Positions 52,950 through 61,822 are shown, counted from the first letter of the stretch. The stretch: DNA of 64,000 nt from Natrinema amylolyticus_A (GCF_042678045.1 NZ_JBHUDI010000009.1:186001-250000), one strand, 5' to 3'. Notes: generated by a model not told the origin, from the sequence alone. Made by a program: numbers and translations.

Positions 52950-53686
52950 CAGTGGTGGTGATGGACGACCTGTCCCGTCGCGCCGTAAGCCTCTGTCAGC
53001 GCGTCGCTTTCGACGAACGATTCGGTGTCTCCGTGGTGGTACAGCTCCGTGTTGATACAGGCGATCCGGGTCGCTCGGTCCGTGACGACGCCGATGTCGT
53101 GTTCGATCAGGATGATCGTGATCCCGTCGTCGTTGAGCGACTCGAGCAACTGGTAGAACGCGTCGCGGGATTCGGCGTCGACGCCGACGGTCGGCTCGTC
53201 GAGCGCCAGCAGGTCGGCCTCGGAGGCCAGTGCCCGTGCGATGTACGCCCGCTGGCGCTGACCGCCCGAGAGCTGATTGACCTGCCGGTCCGCGAGCTCG
53301 GTAATGTCGACGGTCTCGAGCGCGTCGTCGACGATCGCGCGATCGTCGTCGGTCAGCCGGCCGTGGCCGACGTGGGCGAACCGGCCCATCGTCACCGCTT
53401 CGCGGACGGTAACCGGCATCGAACCGCCGCCGCTGGTAGCCTGCTGGGAGACGTAACCGATTCGTTCGCCGTCATCGAACGTCGAGACGGGGTCGCCGAA
53501 CAGCTCGATCGTGCCGCTGTCGGGGCGTAGCAGACCGAGCATGAGCTGCAAGAGGGTTGTCTTGCCCGACCCGTTGGGGCCGACCAGTCCCAGGAAATCT
53601 CCCTCTTCGACCTGCAGCGAGACGTCCTCGACGGCGGGTTGTTCGCCGTAGGCAAACGTTACGTTCTCGAGTTCGACGACGGTCAC
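52949..53686 (-). CDS. znuC: Metal (zinc/manganese) ABC transporter ATPase
   Basis: A 245-residue ABC ATPase: Walker A GPNGSGKTT, Q-loop YVSQQ, signature LSGGQRQRAYIARAL, Walker B ADLLALDEP and the switch His in LIEHDIG. The C-terminus is His-rich (GQVVHHHH), possibly metal-binding. The start is a GTG (53684-53686) sharing GTGA with the stop of the binding-protein gene; a longer frame upstream is Arg-rich and rejected. Confidence 0.93.
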   Translation of the reverse strand: MTVVELENVTFAYGEQPAVEDVSLQVEEGDFLGLVGPNGSGKTTLLQLMLGLLRPDSGTIELFGDPVSTFDDGERIGYVSQQATSGGGSMPVTVREAVTMGRFAHVGHGRLTDDDRAIVDDALETVDITELADRQVNQLSGGQRQRAYIARALASEADLLALDEPTVGVDAESRDAFYQLLESLNDDGITIILIEHDIGVVTDRATRIACINTELYHHGDTESFVESDALTEAYGATGQVVHHHH

Positions 53687-54738
53687 TGTGCGTCTAGTAC
53701 CTCTCTGAACGCGGGGACGTTTATTTCTTCCATTTGTTCGAGGTACCCCCAGCCCTCGTCTTGCCACGTCGCGAGCGTTCCCGAGAGATGCGTAACCGGA
53801 ATCGCGTCGGTGGCGGTGGTGCTCTCCTCGAGGATCGTCTCGACGAGCGGATACGCTCCGTCGGGGTCTTCGAATGGGTCATAGAGGATCGTCTCGATCC
53901 CTTCTTCGTCGATCAGCGAGATCGTCTCGGAGATGTCGTTAGCGCTCGGCTCTTCCTGTGGGGAGACGCCGACCGGCGTGTGAATCTCGAACCCGTAGCG
54001 GTCCTGTAGATAGGTAAACGAGTCGTGGCCCGCGAAGACGGCGACCCGACGATCCGCCGCATCGAGGACGGTTTCGAACTGCTGGTCGATGGACTCGAGG
54101 TCGTCGATGTACGTGCCGGCGTGTTCCTCGTAGGTCTCGGCGTTGTCCGGATCGGCGTCGGCCAGTCCCGACGCGATCGTGTCGACGATCTCCGTCGCGA
54201 GCACAGGATCGAGCCAGACGTGTGGATCGACCGACGACTCGTCGTGGCCGTGGTCGTCGTGGGTCTCGTCGTCCTCGTCGCTGTGGTCCTCGTCGCTGTG
54301 GTCCTCGTCGCCGTGCTCGGTCTCGTGGTCGCTGACGTCGACCTCGTGGTCCCAGCCCAGCAACTGGTCGTCCAGTCCCGCGAGCCCGTCGATCACGGCG
54401 ACAGTGTCGTAGTCGGCCTCGAGCGTCGCCGCGACGTCCTGGGCCCACGAGAACGCCGGCGTATCGAAGTAGACAAAGACGCCAGCGTCGGCGATGTTCC
54501 GGGTGAGATCGCCGCTTGGCGACCAGCCGTGGCCGGCCTGTCCGGTCCCCACTGGATTCTCGAAGTCGATCGCGTCGCCGCTCACCTCCTCAGCCCAGTC
54601 CCACAGCGTAAAGAAAGCGGCATAGCCGGCATCGAGGTCCGTATCGGCCGCGCTGATGTCGTCGAGACAGCCGGCGACAGTGCTCGCAGTGAGTGTACCG
54701 GCGCCAGACTTCAGCAGCGTCCGTCGTGTCAGCTTCAT
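53683..54738 (-). CDS. znuA: Tat-exported metal-binding lipoprotein (ZnuA-like)
   Basis: A 351-residue cluster 9 substrate-binding protein. A Tat-like signal (LTRRTLLKSGAGTLTAS) ends in lipobox VAGC. Between about residues 135 and 170 is a His/Asp-rich loop built on repeated DEDHS units, typical of zinc-type proteins, followed by the ligand motif DPHVWLDP. Other ligand His and Asp/Glu lie in AGHDSF and LYDPFEDPDG. The loop favours zinc, but manganese remains possible. Confidence 0.9.
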   Translation of the reverse strand: MKLTRRTLLKSGAGTLTASTVAGCLDDISAADTDLDAGYAAFFTLWDWAEEVSGDAIDFENPVGTGQAGHGWSPSGDLTRNIADAGVFVYFDTPAFSWAQDVAATLEADYDTVAVIDGLAGLDDQLLGWDHEVDVSDHETEHGDEDHSDEDHSDEDDETHDDHGHDESSVDPHVWLDPVLATEIVDTIASGLADADPDNAETYEEHAGTYIDDLESIDQQFETVLDAADRRVAVFAGHDSFTYLQDRYGFEIHTPVGVSPQEEPSANDISETISLIDEEGIETILYDPFEDPDGAYPLVETILEESTTATDAIPVTHLSGTLATWQDEGWGYLEQMEEINVPAFREVLDAQ

Positions 54739-54764
54739 ACTCGAGACTAGTGCTAGCCGAGTAT
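54737..54764. promoter_or_regulatory. Inverted repeat over the znuA promoter and start
   Basis: ATACTCG (54737-54743) and CGAGTAT (54758-54764) are perfect inverted arms with a 14-bp gap. The site covers the znuA start and its TATA-like CTTATAC (read on the minus strand at 54761-54767). A repressor bound here would block transcription. The regulator is unknown. Confidence 0.4.
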
Positions 54765-54947
54765 AAGTGCTATTATTCGGTAGACCTATTTTATTAACTC
54801 TCGGCTGTGACGGCGAACTCTGTTAACAATAACTGCTCATATACCGATCCGAGTTATTAGCGAACGAGACGTCGATCGTCTTCGGGACGCGATCAACCGT
54901 CGGCGGATTCGGCGCAACGTCCTAGGTCGACCAAAACCTTTTTAGAT

Positions 54948-54961
54948 TTAGGCTCGCCTAA
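54948..54961. promoter_or_regulatory. DtxR/Idr-type palindrome in promoter of small gene
   Basis: TTAGGCTCGCCTAA is a 14-bp dyad (arms TTAGGC and GCCTAA) between the TATA-like TTTTTAG (54939-54945) and the ATG at 54971. It resembles the TTAGGnnnnCCTAA half-site pattern recognised by DtxR-family metal regulators. Placement over the start of transcription suggests repression. Confidence 0.5.
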
Positions 54962-54970
54962 CTCATCGTA

Positions 54971-55132
54971 ATGGACGTGCCTGCTCGCAGGGAGGGGACA
55001 GAAGACACACTCGAGGAACCGGCGGTGTCCGTGACGAGTCACGAGACTCGTCCCGGGAAGGTCGTTTTCACTGAACAAAACAACAGTGACGGCTGGATCG
55101 CGACGGATCTGATCGTCGACCTCGAACCCTGA
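54971..55132 (+). CDS. 53-residue small protein (DUF7331-like)
   Basis: A small protein: acidic and polar N-terminus (MDVPARREGTEDTLEEPAVS), then RPGKVVFTEQNN and the ending GWIATDLIVDLEP. The pattern VVF...(A/G)WIATD...V recalls a haloarchaeal family I know as DUF7331. Support is the matching promoter 26-32 bp upstream with a metal-regulator-like dyad. It is divergent from znuA. Function unknown. Confidence 0.7.
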   Translation: MDVPARREGTEDTLEEPAVSVTSHETRPGKVVFTEQNNSDGWIATDLIVDLEP

Positions 55133-55152
55133 TCTCGCCGTTGTTCGGGTAA

Positions 55153-55238
55153 CTATAGTAGCCACTGAACGTCACTGCACACCTGATCGCACGAGGGCTG
55201 TGCGATCAGTGTGTGAATCGTTTCAGTTGTTACTATAG
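55153..55238. repeat. 86-bp palindromic repeat, copy B
   Basis: Intact copy of the family described at 6083. Ends CTATAG/CTATAG; arms CTATAGTA and TACTATAG, ACTGAA and TTCAGT, CACACCTGATCGCAC and GTGCGATCAGTGTGTG. It lies between the converging DUF7331-like and dpsA genes. Confidence 0.9.
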
Positions 55239-55351
55239 AGGCGCTAGTGGTTATGATAGTCGTTTGGTAAAAACCGTCTCCGTTACTCGGCGTCCCGTTC
55301 CGGCAGTCGTCGACGTGATGTCTGTCCGTGTTTTCGAGTCGCGCGTCGTGC

Positions 55352-55897
55352 TTAGTGCGTCGCCTCTTCGAGCACCAGCGTGTCGTCTTCCAGGTAGTGT
55401 TCGAAGTGGTGGCCGTCTTCTTCGAGCGTCACGAGGATCTCGCGCAGGATCTCGGCGGTCGCGTGGTCGCCCAGGTTCTCGGCGAGTTCGATGCTGTCGC
55501 GCATCGACTCGATGATGTCGCCGTACATCTCGAGGTCGTTTTCGAACATCGTGCGGACGTCGTAGACGTCCTCACCTTCGAACTCGACGGTCGCGCGCTC
55601 TTCCTGGTTCGCCGGACCCGACACGGGAACGCCGCCGAGTGCCTGGGCGCGCTCGGCGATCTCGTCTGCGCCTTCCTCGACGTGTTCGTACGCCTCTTCG
55701 AGGAACTCGTGGAGCGGAAGGAACTCCGCGCCTTCGACGACCCAGTGGTGTTTCTTCAGCTGGTGGTAGAGCACGTACGAGTTGGCCAATTCCGTGTTCA
55801 GCGCGTCGACGATCTGCTCGGCCTTCTCCTGCTCGAGGCGAAGCTTGTTCTCCTCGACGCTGTCTGCCGATTGACGGACGGTCTTTTGAGTACTCAT
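55352..55897 (-). CDS. dpsA: DpsA-type ferritin-like DNA-protecting protein
   Basis: A 181-residue Dps protein. The ferroxidase-centre signature is KKHHWVVEGAEFLPLHEFLE, with H51, H63 and acidic residues of the following helix as iron ligands. The long four-helix-bundle core and acidic C-terminus match haloarchaeal DpsA. It stores and oxidises iron and limits peroxide damage. A TATA-like element (GTTTAAGT read on the minus strand, 55924-55931) predicts a leaderless mRNA, with a DtxR-like site just upstream. Confidence 0.94.
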   Translation of the reverse strand: MSTQKTVRQSADSVEENKLRLEQEKAEQIVDALNTELANSYVLYHQLKKHHWVVEGAEFLPLHEFLEEAYEHVEEGADEIAERAQALGGVPVSGPANQEERATVEFEGEDVYDVRTMFENDLEMYGDIIESMRDSIELAENLGDHATAEILREILVTLEEDGHHFEHYLEDDTLVLEEATH

Positions 55898-55939
55898 CCT
55901 ATCTCACGGTACGTGCGCCATCCACTTAAACACCCACCC

Positions 55940-55968
55940 TTAGGAAACATTTCTTTGGTATGCCTAAA
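55940..55968. promoter_or_regulatory. DtxR/Idr-like site upstream of dpsA
   Basis: TTTGGTATGCCTAAA (55954-55968) is an imperfect dyad of the TTWGGnnnnCCTAA type. An extra TTAGG half-site is at 55940-55944. The region abuts the upstream side of the dpsA TATA box. It matches the style of the perfect dyad at 54948, so one iron-responsive regulator could serve both. Confidence 0.42.
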
Positions 55969-56100
55969 GAATTGTTCTGCTATAACCTACTGTCGTCCCC
56001 CTTATACCGAGAAACGTGTTACCGAACGACACCGTCAATAATCTCTTTGTTTTTTCAGTATTGAGTAAATGTTTTTACCTACGAGGTTCAAGGGACGGGT

Positions 56101-57570
56101 ATGGCAACGAGAATCGCACAGCGGAGAGAGCGGATCTACGTCGACGGCGAGTGGCTCGAGACCGAGGACGTACTCCCAGTCTCGGACCTCGCCGAGGGAG
56201 GGGCATTCGCACAGGTGGCCGCAGCGGGGCCGACGGAGGCACGGGCCGCACTCGCGGCCGCCCACGAGATCAAGCCGCGAATGCGGGAGACGACGGTCGT
56301 CGAGCGCGCGGAGTGGTGCGAGACGATCGCCGACGGGCTGCGCGAGCGCGAGGAGGAACTCGCGGAGGTCATCGTTCGCGAGGCCGGCAAACCGATCTCG
56401 TCGGCCCGCGGCGAGGTCGAGCAGGCGGCCGAACGGTTCGACCGGGCGGCCGAGGAAGCGCGCAATATCGTTAGCAAAGGCGAGTACCGCGAGGGGTCGA
56501 CGGCGGGCCACGAGGGCTGGCAGGCCATCGTCAAGCACGAGCCGATCGGTGCCGTCCTCTGTATCACGCCGTACAACTACCCGCTCGCGACGACCGCATT
56601 ACAGGTCGCACCCGCACTCGCGGCCGGTAACAGCGTCTTGCTCAAACCTGCGAGCAAGACGCCGATCTCGGCGGCGATCCTCGCCGACGTTATCGCCGGC
56701 GTCGACGGGATTCCGGACGGTGCGTTCAACTTCGTCCCGGGCGAAGCCGGCGAGATCGGCGACGTCCTCGCCGGCGACGACCGCGTCAACGCGATCGCCA
56801 TGACCGGCTCCTCGGGCGCGGGCAAACACGTCGCCCGCGAGAGCGGCATGGTCAACCTGCATATGGAACTGGGCGGGAACGCGCCGGCAGTCGTCTTCGA
56901 CGACGCCGATCTCACCGACGTCGCGGGCAACTGCGCCAAAGGCTCGTTCAAGTACGCCGGCCAGCGCTGCTCGGCCGTCTCCCGTGTGCTCGCCCACGAG
57001 TCGGTCCACGACGACCTCGTCGACCTGCTCGAGGGTCAGATGGACGCCTGGCAGGCGGGCGACCTCTTCGACGAGGATACTGCCGTCGGCCCGCTGATTA
57101 GCGAGGACCAGGCCGACTGGGTCGCGGAACTCGTCGACGACGCCGTCGAGAAGGGCGCGGAAATCGTCCGCGGCGGCGAGCGCCGTGCACCCGAGGGTGT
57201 CCCGGACGAACTGGCCAACCAGTTCTTCGAGCCGACGCTCCTCGCGAACGTCCCGCACGACGCCCGCATCGTCGACGAAGAGCAGTTCGGTCCGATCGCC
57301 GCCATCACGACGTTCGAGGACGAGGCGGAGGCCCTCGAGATCGCCAACGGCTCGGATCTCGCACTCGACGCCGCGGTCTTCACTAGCGATTACAAACGCG
57401 CGATGCGGATGGCCGAGCGCATCGACGCCGGCGCAGTCCGGATCAATGGCGCGCCAAGCCACGGCCTCGGCGACGTCCCCTTCGGCGGCAACAAGGACTC
57501 GGGCATCGGCCGCGAAGGACTCGATGCCTCGATCCACGCGATGATGCGCGAGAAGAGTATCGTGCTGTAG
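56101..57570 (+). CDS. Aldehyde dehydrogenase (GAPN/lactaldehyde-dehydrogenase-like)
   Basis: A 489-residue NAD(P)-dependent aldehyde dehydrogenase of usual length. Catalytic Cys in KYAGQRCSAVSR, catalytic Glu in MELGGNAPAVVF, and the Asn in CITPYNYPL are present; the cofactor loop is TGSSGAGKHVARESG. It may oxidise glyceraldehyde-3-phosphate non-phosphorylatingly or another sugar-derived aldehyde. The nearby PfkB sugar kinase at 58894 points to carbohydrate metabolism, but the substrate is not certain. Confidence 0.9.
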   Translation: MATRIAQRRERIYVDGEWLETEDVLPVSDLAEGGAFAQVAAAGPTEARAALAAAHEIKPRMRETTVVERAEWCETIADGLREREEELAEVIVREAGKPISSARGEVEQAAERFDRAAEEARNIVSKGEYREGSTAGHEGWQAIVKHEPIGAVLCITPYNYPLATTALQVAPALAAGNSVLLKPASKTPISAAILADVIAGVDGIPDGAFNFVPGEAGEIGDVLAGDDRVNAIAMTGSSGAGKHVARESGMVNLHMELGGNAPAVVFDDADLTDVAGNCAKGSFKYAGQRCSAVSRVLAHESVHDDLVDLLEGQMDAWQAGDLFDEDTAVGPLISEDQADWVAELVDDAVEKGAEIVRGGERRAPEGVPDELANQFFEPTLLANVPHDARIVDEEQFGPIAAITTFEDEAEALEIANGSDLALDAAVFTSDYKRAMRMAERIDAGAVRINGAPSHGLGDVPFGGNKDSGIGREGLDASIHAMMREKSIVL

Positions 57571-57625
57571 TCTCTCGACCGCTATCGATTTTTGGCCGCT
57601 CCGTCCCGCAAGCTCTCGCCGCCTC

Positions 57626-58765
57626 TCAGAACGAGACGGTTTCAGTTATGAGGACGCTCTCCTCGTCGCCGCGGACTGCGACGACAGTAATCGTCGCCGA
57701 CGTTCCGGACTCGTACTCGATCGTCTCGGCCTGACCGACCTCGGTCAACTCGACGCGAACCCCGCTCTCGTCGCGCACCTCGACCCGATCGGCGGTGCCG
57801 CTCGAGTGATACATCACGACGACCGCGTTCGGCTTCCGGTCGGTATCGAGGCTCACCCCCGCGTACGGCTCCGTTGACTGGCTTCCGCGTTCGGCGAACA
57901 GGTCCCGATACTCGTACTCCTCGATCGGGACGGTTCTCGTCGCGACACCGACGTTGCCGTCCGTTTCGACCGTCAGGTTGGCAGACCGATCCGCCATCGC
58001 GTCCTCGAACTCGTCCGTCCCGTCGGCGTCGGCGTAGAGGGCGATTCCCGAATACGTCGCCCTCTCGGCATCGAGTTCCCACGAGAAGGCGGCTCCGACG
58101 CCATTGTCGCTTCCCTCGTATTCGCCCCACAGGAACGTGCTGTCGCGGACTCGGTCGACCAACTGCGCGAAGTTCCCGTGCGAATCGACCCGCCGATCGG
58201 TCCCCTCGACGCCCGCCGCGAGGATAGTCTCGAGATCCGCGCCATCGGACGGGCTTACGACGAGCGTTTCCTCGGAGATGGCCACCGAGACGCCGTCGCG
58301 TTCGAAGCGGTCGAAATTACCGGCCGCCGACTCGAATGTCGCGTCGACCGCGTCAGGATCGAACGAGCCGGAAACGACGACGTTGCCGGCGACGCCCTCG
58401 GACCCGAACCGGCAAATCGAGTCCACTGCCGGTTCGCCGTCCGCTACCTGCTCGACGACCTCGCTGCTGTCCCCATCGGGCATCGTCGGGATGGACTCGA
58501 GGACGGCCGGTTGCAGCGCATCCTCGTGCTGGCGAACCGTTGCGAGGTCTCGATAATGAAAGAGCAGTTCTACGCTTCCAGTAGTGGGGACCCACCGCTC
58601 GAGGGGCATGAGATCGCTCGTTCCGTCGTCCGTTTCGCCGGTCGTGTCGGCTCCGTTACCGTCGTCGGTGCTGAACCCGAGTCCGCCGAGACATCCCGCG
58701 CTGGATGCGAGACCCGCACTCGCTCCTGTGGCTGCGAGGAGTCTGCGCCGTGAAACCTCTTTCAT
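57626..58765 (-). CDS. Tat-exported lipoprotein of unknown function
   Basis: A 379-residue protein with twin-arginine motif SRRRLLAATGASAG and lipobox SAGC, then an acidic Gly/Asp/Thr-rich linker. The mature region is beta-rich with no catalytic motif I can name; it ends in a small strand-rich domain (VEVRDESGVRVELTEVGQAE, TITVVAVRGDEES) resembling archaeal pilin- or flagellin-type C-terminal sequence. Probably a surface protein. ATG 58763-58765. Confidence 0.75.
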   Translation of the reverse strand: MKEVSRRRLLAATGASAGLASSAGCLGGLGFSTDDGNGADTTGETDDGTSDLMPLERWVPTTGSVELLFHYRDLATVRQHEDALQPAVLESIPTMPDGDSSEVVEQVADGEPAVDSICRFGSEGVAGNVVVSGSFDPDAVDATFESAAGNFDRFERDGVSVAISEETLVVSPSDGADLETILAAGVEGTDRRVDSHGNFAQLVDRVRDSTFLWGEYEGSDNGVGAAFSWELDAERATYSGIALYADADGTDEFEDAMADRSANLTVETDGNVGVATRTVPIEEYEYRDLFAERGSQSTEPYAGVSLDTDRKPNAVVVMYHSSGTADRVEVRDESGVRVELTEVGQAETIEYESGTSATITVVAVRGDEESVLITETVSF

Positions 58766-58893
58766 AGTGATACGATACACTCGAAACTTTAGTATCATAT
58801 ATCTATCTAGTTTCGGCAATCGACACTCCAATCGGATTTCGGCCGCCGGTCATCGCCGAAGGATCTACCCCCCTCGACAGTGGAGCATCGACC

Positions 58894-59853
58894 ATGACTC
58901 GCGACGTGCTCGTCGCCGGCGAAACGCTGATCGACTGGGTTCCCGACCAGCCCGGACCGCTCGAGGACGTCGCCGGTTTCGAGCGCCGCCCCGGCGGTGC
59001 GCCCGCGAACGTCGCCGTCGCGCTCGCTCGCCTCGACGAGCCGCCGCTGTTCTGGACTCGCGTCGGGGCGGACCCGTTCGGTCGCTATCTCGAGCGGACG
59101 CTCGCCGACCACGGTCTCCCCGATCGATTCGTCGACCGCGACGATGAGGCGAAGACGACCCTCGCGTTCGTCACCCACGACGAGGCCGGCGACCGTACGT
59201 TCACGTTCTACCGCGACGACACCGCCGACACGCGCCTCGAACCCGGACGGATCGACGACGAGACGCTGGCCGACTGCGAGTGGGTTCACGCTGGCGGCGT
59301 GACGCTCGCCGGTGGCTCCTCGCGTGCGGCAACACTCGATTTGCTCGAGCGGGCCGCTGCAGCGGGCTGTACGACGTCGTTCGATCCGAACTGGCGGCCC
59401 GAACTGTGGCCCGACGAGGAGACGTTCGCGAGCGTCGTCGCCGATGCACTCGTCCACGTCGACGTCTGTCTCGCGACGGTCGACGAACTCGAGGCGGTAG
59501 GGTTCGCCGGCGAGTCGCCGACCGACGTCGCTCGCGCGGCGCTCGACGACGGCGCGGGCCACACCGTTTTCGTGACCCGGGGGAGCGAGGGAGCAGTCGC
59601 TGTCGCGGGCGACGACGCACCGTGGCCCGCGGACGTGGTTTCCCACTCCGGGTTCGCGGTCGAGACGGTCGACACAACCGGGGCCGGTGACGCGTTCGTC
59701 GCCGGCGCGATTGCTGCGCTGCGCGGCAGCCGCGATCTTGCGGACGCGGTGGCGTTCGCGAACGCGGTCGCGGCGATGGCGACAACCGCACGGGGCGCGA
59801 TGGTGGCACTCCCGACCCGCGACGCGGTGGGACAGTTGCTCGAGACGGAGTGA
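58894..59853 (+). CDS. PfkB-family sugar kinase (fructokinase-like)
   Basis: A 319-residue ribokinase-fold kinase. The N-terminal sugar-binding region contains GGAPANVAVALARL, as in fructokinases, and the catalytic signature is DTTGAGDAFVAGA with the base Asp. The middle VDELEAVGF and VTRGSEGA strands belong to the ATP site. It may phosphorylate fructose or 2-keto-3-deoxygluconate. ATG 58894 lies just after the divergent promoter of the lipoprotein gene. Confidence 0.9.
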   Translation: MTRDVLVAGETLIDWVPDQPGPLEDVAGFERRPGGAPANVAVALARLDEPPLFWTRVGADPFGRYLERTLADHGLPDRFVDRDDEAKTTLAFVTHDEAGDRTFTFYRDDTADTRLEPGRIDDETLADCEWVHAGGVTLAGGSSRAATLDLLERAAAAGCTTSFDPNWRPELWPDEETFASVVADALVHVDVCLATVDELEAVGFAGESPTDVARAALDDGAGHTVFVTRGSEGAVAVAGDDAPWPADVVSHSGFAVETVDTTGAGDAFVAGAIAALRGSRDLADAVAFANAVAAMATTARGAMVALPTRDAVGQLLETE

Positions 59854-59940
59854 GCAGACCGTCTCGGGCTCGGAATCACTCCAAATGGGGCGCGTGGCTG
59901 CAAGCCGGGCCGCTATCCGGGCCTGTGACGGACCGTCGGT

Positions 59941-61086
59941 ATGGGTAGCACCGTCCGCGACGCAGTTCCCTTCGCGAAGTCGGTCGTGACCGGTATCCAG
60001 GAGAAGAACGTGACGTTCATGGCGGCCAGCATCGCCTATCAGGCGTTCGTCTCGTTGATTCCGTTACTCGTGTTGCTGTTCTTTCTGGTGTCGTTCGTCG
60101 GCGACGAGGGACTCGCCACACAGGTCTCGGCGACGACCGAGGGGTTCCTGCCCGAGAGTGGACAGGTCATGCTCGAGAACGGGATCGAGGGTGATACTGG
60201 CAGCGTCGGCACTTCCCTCATCGGACTCGTCGCGCTCGTCTGGGGATCACTGAAGATCTTCCGGGGGCTGGACACTGCCTTCTCGGAGATCTACGCGTCG
60301 ACTGCAGAGAACTCCCTGGTCGATCAGGTGCGCGACGGGATCGTCGTTTTCAGCGTGATCGGCGTCGCGCTGGTCGCTGCGGCGTTGACCACCGTCGTGT
60401 TCGCGTTCTTCCCGAGCATCCCCTTCATTGGGGTGTTGAACCCGCTGTTGCTCGTGGTCGGGCTGACGGTCGCGTTCCTCCCGATGTACTACTTCTTCCC
60501 CGACATCGACGTCTCCGTCCGGGAGGTGCTGCCAGGCGTCGTCGTCGCCGCCGTTGGCTGGGCGGCGCTGCAGTCGCTGTTTCAGGTCTACGTCGCGTTT
60601 TCGAGTAGCTCCGCCTCTGCGGGACCGATCGGCGCGATCCTCCTCCTGCTGACCTGGCTGTACTTCGGTGGCCTGATCCTGCTCGTCGGCGCCGTCGTCA
60701 ACGCGACCCACTCGGGGCATCTCGAGCTCGACGCCGACGAGACGGCTGCCGACGACATGGAACGAAACTCGTTCGTCGCATCGGACCGCCGCGAACGCGA
60801 GCTCCTCGAGTCCCAACTGATCGACCTCCAGCGCGAACGTGATCAACTTCGAAACGATCGCGCGGCACAGCGCAGCCGTCGGTACCGGCTCGAGGACCGG
60901 GTCGATACGCTCGAAGCGCGACTCGACGGGCTCGAATCGGAAAACCGGGCTCTCGAGGACGAAAACGAGCGGCTCCGGCGCGAACTCGCGGTCCGACGGG
61001 GATCGTCGTGGCGACGGCGACTTCACGGCGTGCTGGCGCGAGTTCGGACGTTGAACGTGGGCGTCCTCGAGACGCATCGCGAATAG
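59941..61086 (+). CDS. YihY/BrkB-family membrane protein with coiled-coil tail
   Basis: A 381-residue protein. Residues 1-265 hold about six membrane helices with the family motifs TFMAASIAYQAFVSLIPLLV and GAILLLLTWLYFGGLILLVGA. The last 115 residues are soluble, and residues 280-345 form a strong heptad-rich coiled coil (RERELLESQLIDLQRERDQL and later ESENRALEDENERLRREL). The tail is not part of the core family and suggests oligomerisation or docking. Function unknown. Confidence 0.85.
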   Translation: MGSTVRDAVPFAKSVVTGIQEKNVTFMAASIAYQAFVSLIPLLVLLFFLVSFVGDEGLATQVSATTEGFLPESGQVMLENGIEGDTGSVGTSLIGLVALVWGSLKIFRGLDTAFSEIYASTAENSLVDQVRDGIVVFSVIGVALVAAALTTVVFAFFPSIPFIGVLNPLLLVVGLTVAFLPMYYFFPDIDVSVREVLPGVVVAAVGWAALQSLFQVYVAFSSSSASAGPIGAILLLLTWLYFGGLILLVGAVVNATHSGHLELDADETAADDMERNSFVASDRRERELLESQLIDLQRERDQLRNDRAAQRSRRYRLEDRVDTLEARLDGLESENRALEDENERLRRELAVRRGSSWRRRLHGVLARVRTLNVGVLETHRE

Positions 61087-61144
61087 CTCGGTGTGCCGAC
61101 TCGAGTCGTGATACCTTAGTACGTGCCCGTGCCACCGGAACGCA

Positions 61145-61567
61145 ATGTCTTATCTAGTCCGTGATGTGCGGCGTCGGATCCGGACTGACCACGCGTCGAT
61201 CGTCGATGGGATCGACGCCTGTGCCGACGCGGTCGCCGCTCCCTGGGATACCGCACGCACGACCGACAGCGAGACGGTCGCGGATGGGCTCCGCCGAACG
61301 CTCGCGGAGACCGGCATCCTCGAGGCCCTGCCGAGCGTGCTCGTCGACGCGGTCGAGGCGACTGGGTGCGAACTTCGGGCGACTCCCGTCCCCGCACCGC
61401 CGTACGTCGTCGTGACCAGCCGCGGCCCCATGCTCCGGGCGACGATCGATCCCGGTCGGCTCGTGATCCGATTCGACGCGTTCGAGGTGGTACGTGACTC
61501 GACTCCGGGTCACCCACCGTCGTACCGGCGGCTCGATGGAACCCGACTCGAGGTCTCGCTCGCGTAG
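61145..61567 (+). CDS. Hypothetical haloarchaeal protein
   Basis: A 140-residue soluble protein: a helical N-terminal half (VRRRIRTDHASIVDGIDACA, DGLRRTLAETGILEALPSVL) and a beta-rich C-terminal half (YVVVTSRGPMLRATIDPGR, LVIRFDAFEVV). No catalytic motif is visible. Coding composition is reasonable. Function unknown. Confidence 0.65.
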   Translation: MSYLVRDVRRRIRTDHASIVDGIDACADAVAAPWDTARTTDSETVADGLRRTLAETGILEALPSVLVDAVEATGCELRATPVPAPPYVVVTSRGPMLRATIDPGRLVIRFDAFEVVRDSTPGHPPSYRRLDGTRLEVSLA

Positions 61568-61601
61568 GGCAGTCGCGCTCCCTGGCAGGACTGGCTCACC
61601 T

Positions 61602-61687
61602 CTACCGTAGCCACTGAACATCACTGCACACCTGATCACATGAGAGCTATGCGATCAGTGTGTCAATCGTTTCAGTTGGTACTCTAT
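61602..61687. repeat. 86-bp palindromic repeat, copy C
   Basis: Same length and arrangement as copies A, B and D, with more changes (left end CTACCGTAG, right end CTCTAT, inner arm CACACCTGATCACATG). It lies between two genes in the same direction, the only copy not in a convergent gap. Confidence 0.85.
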
Positions 61688-61822
61688 TGACGATCCGATC
61701 ACCGACGACATGCCACAGCCGGTACAGACTGGTGATCGGCCGCCTGCTCGGTGGTTTCGACCGCCGATGGCTGTCACGCGGAGATAGTACCTTTTTTCGT
61801 ACCGGAGCGATTTTATCGTCAT

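Noticed and set aside
54271..54315. Three tandem 15-bp units in znuA as a possible non-coding repeat
   Set aside because: They encode the repeated DEDHS units of the His-rich metal loop, a normal feature of zinc-binding proteins of this family.
54893..55165. A 90-residue minus-strand frame between znuA and dpsA
   Set aside because: It lies opposite the 53-residue plus-strand gene, which has a matching promoter and haloarchaeal-family features.
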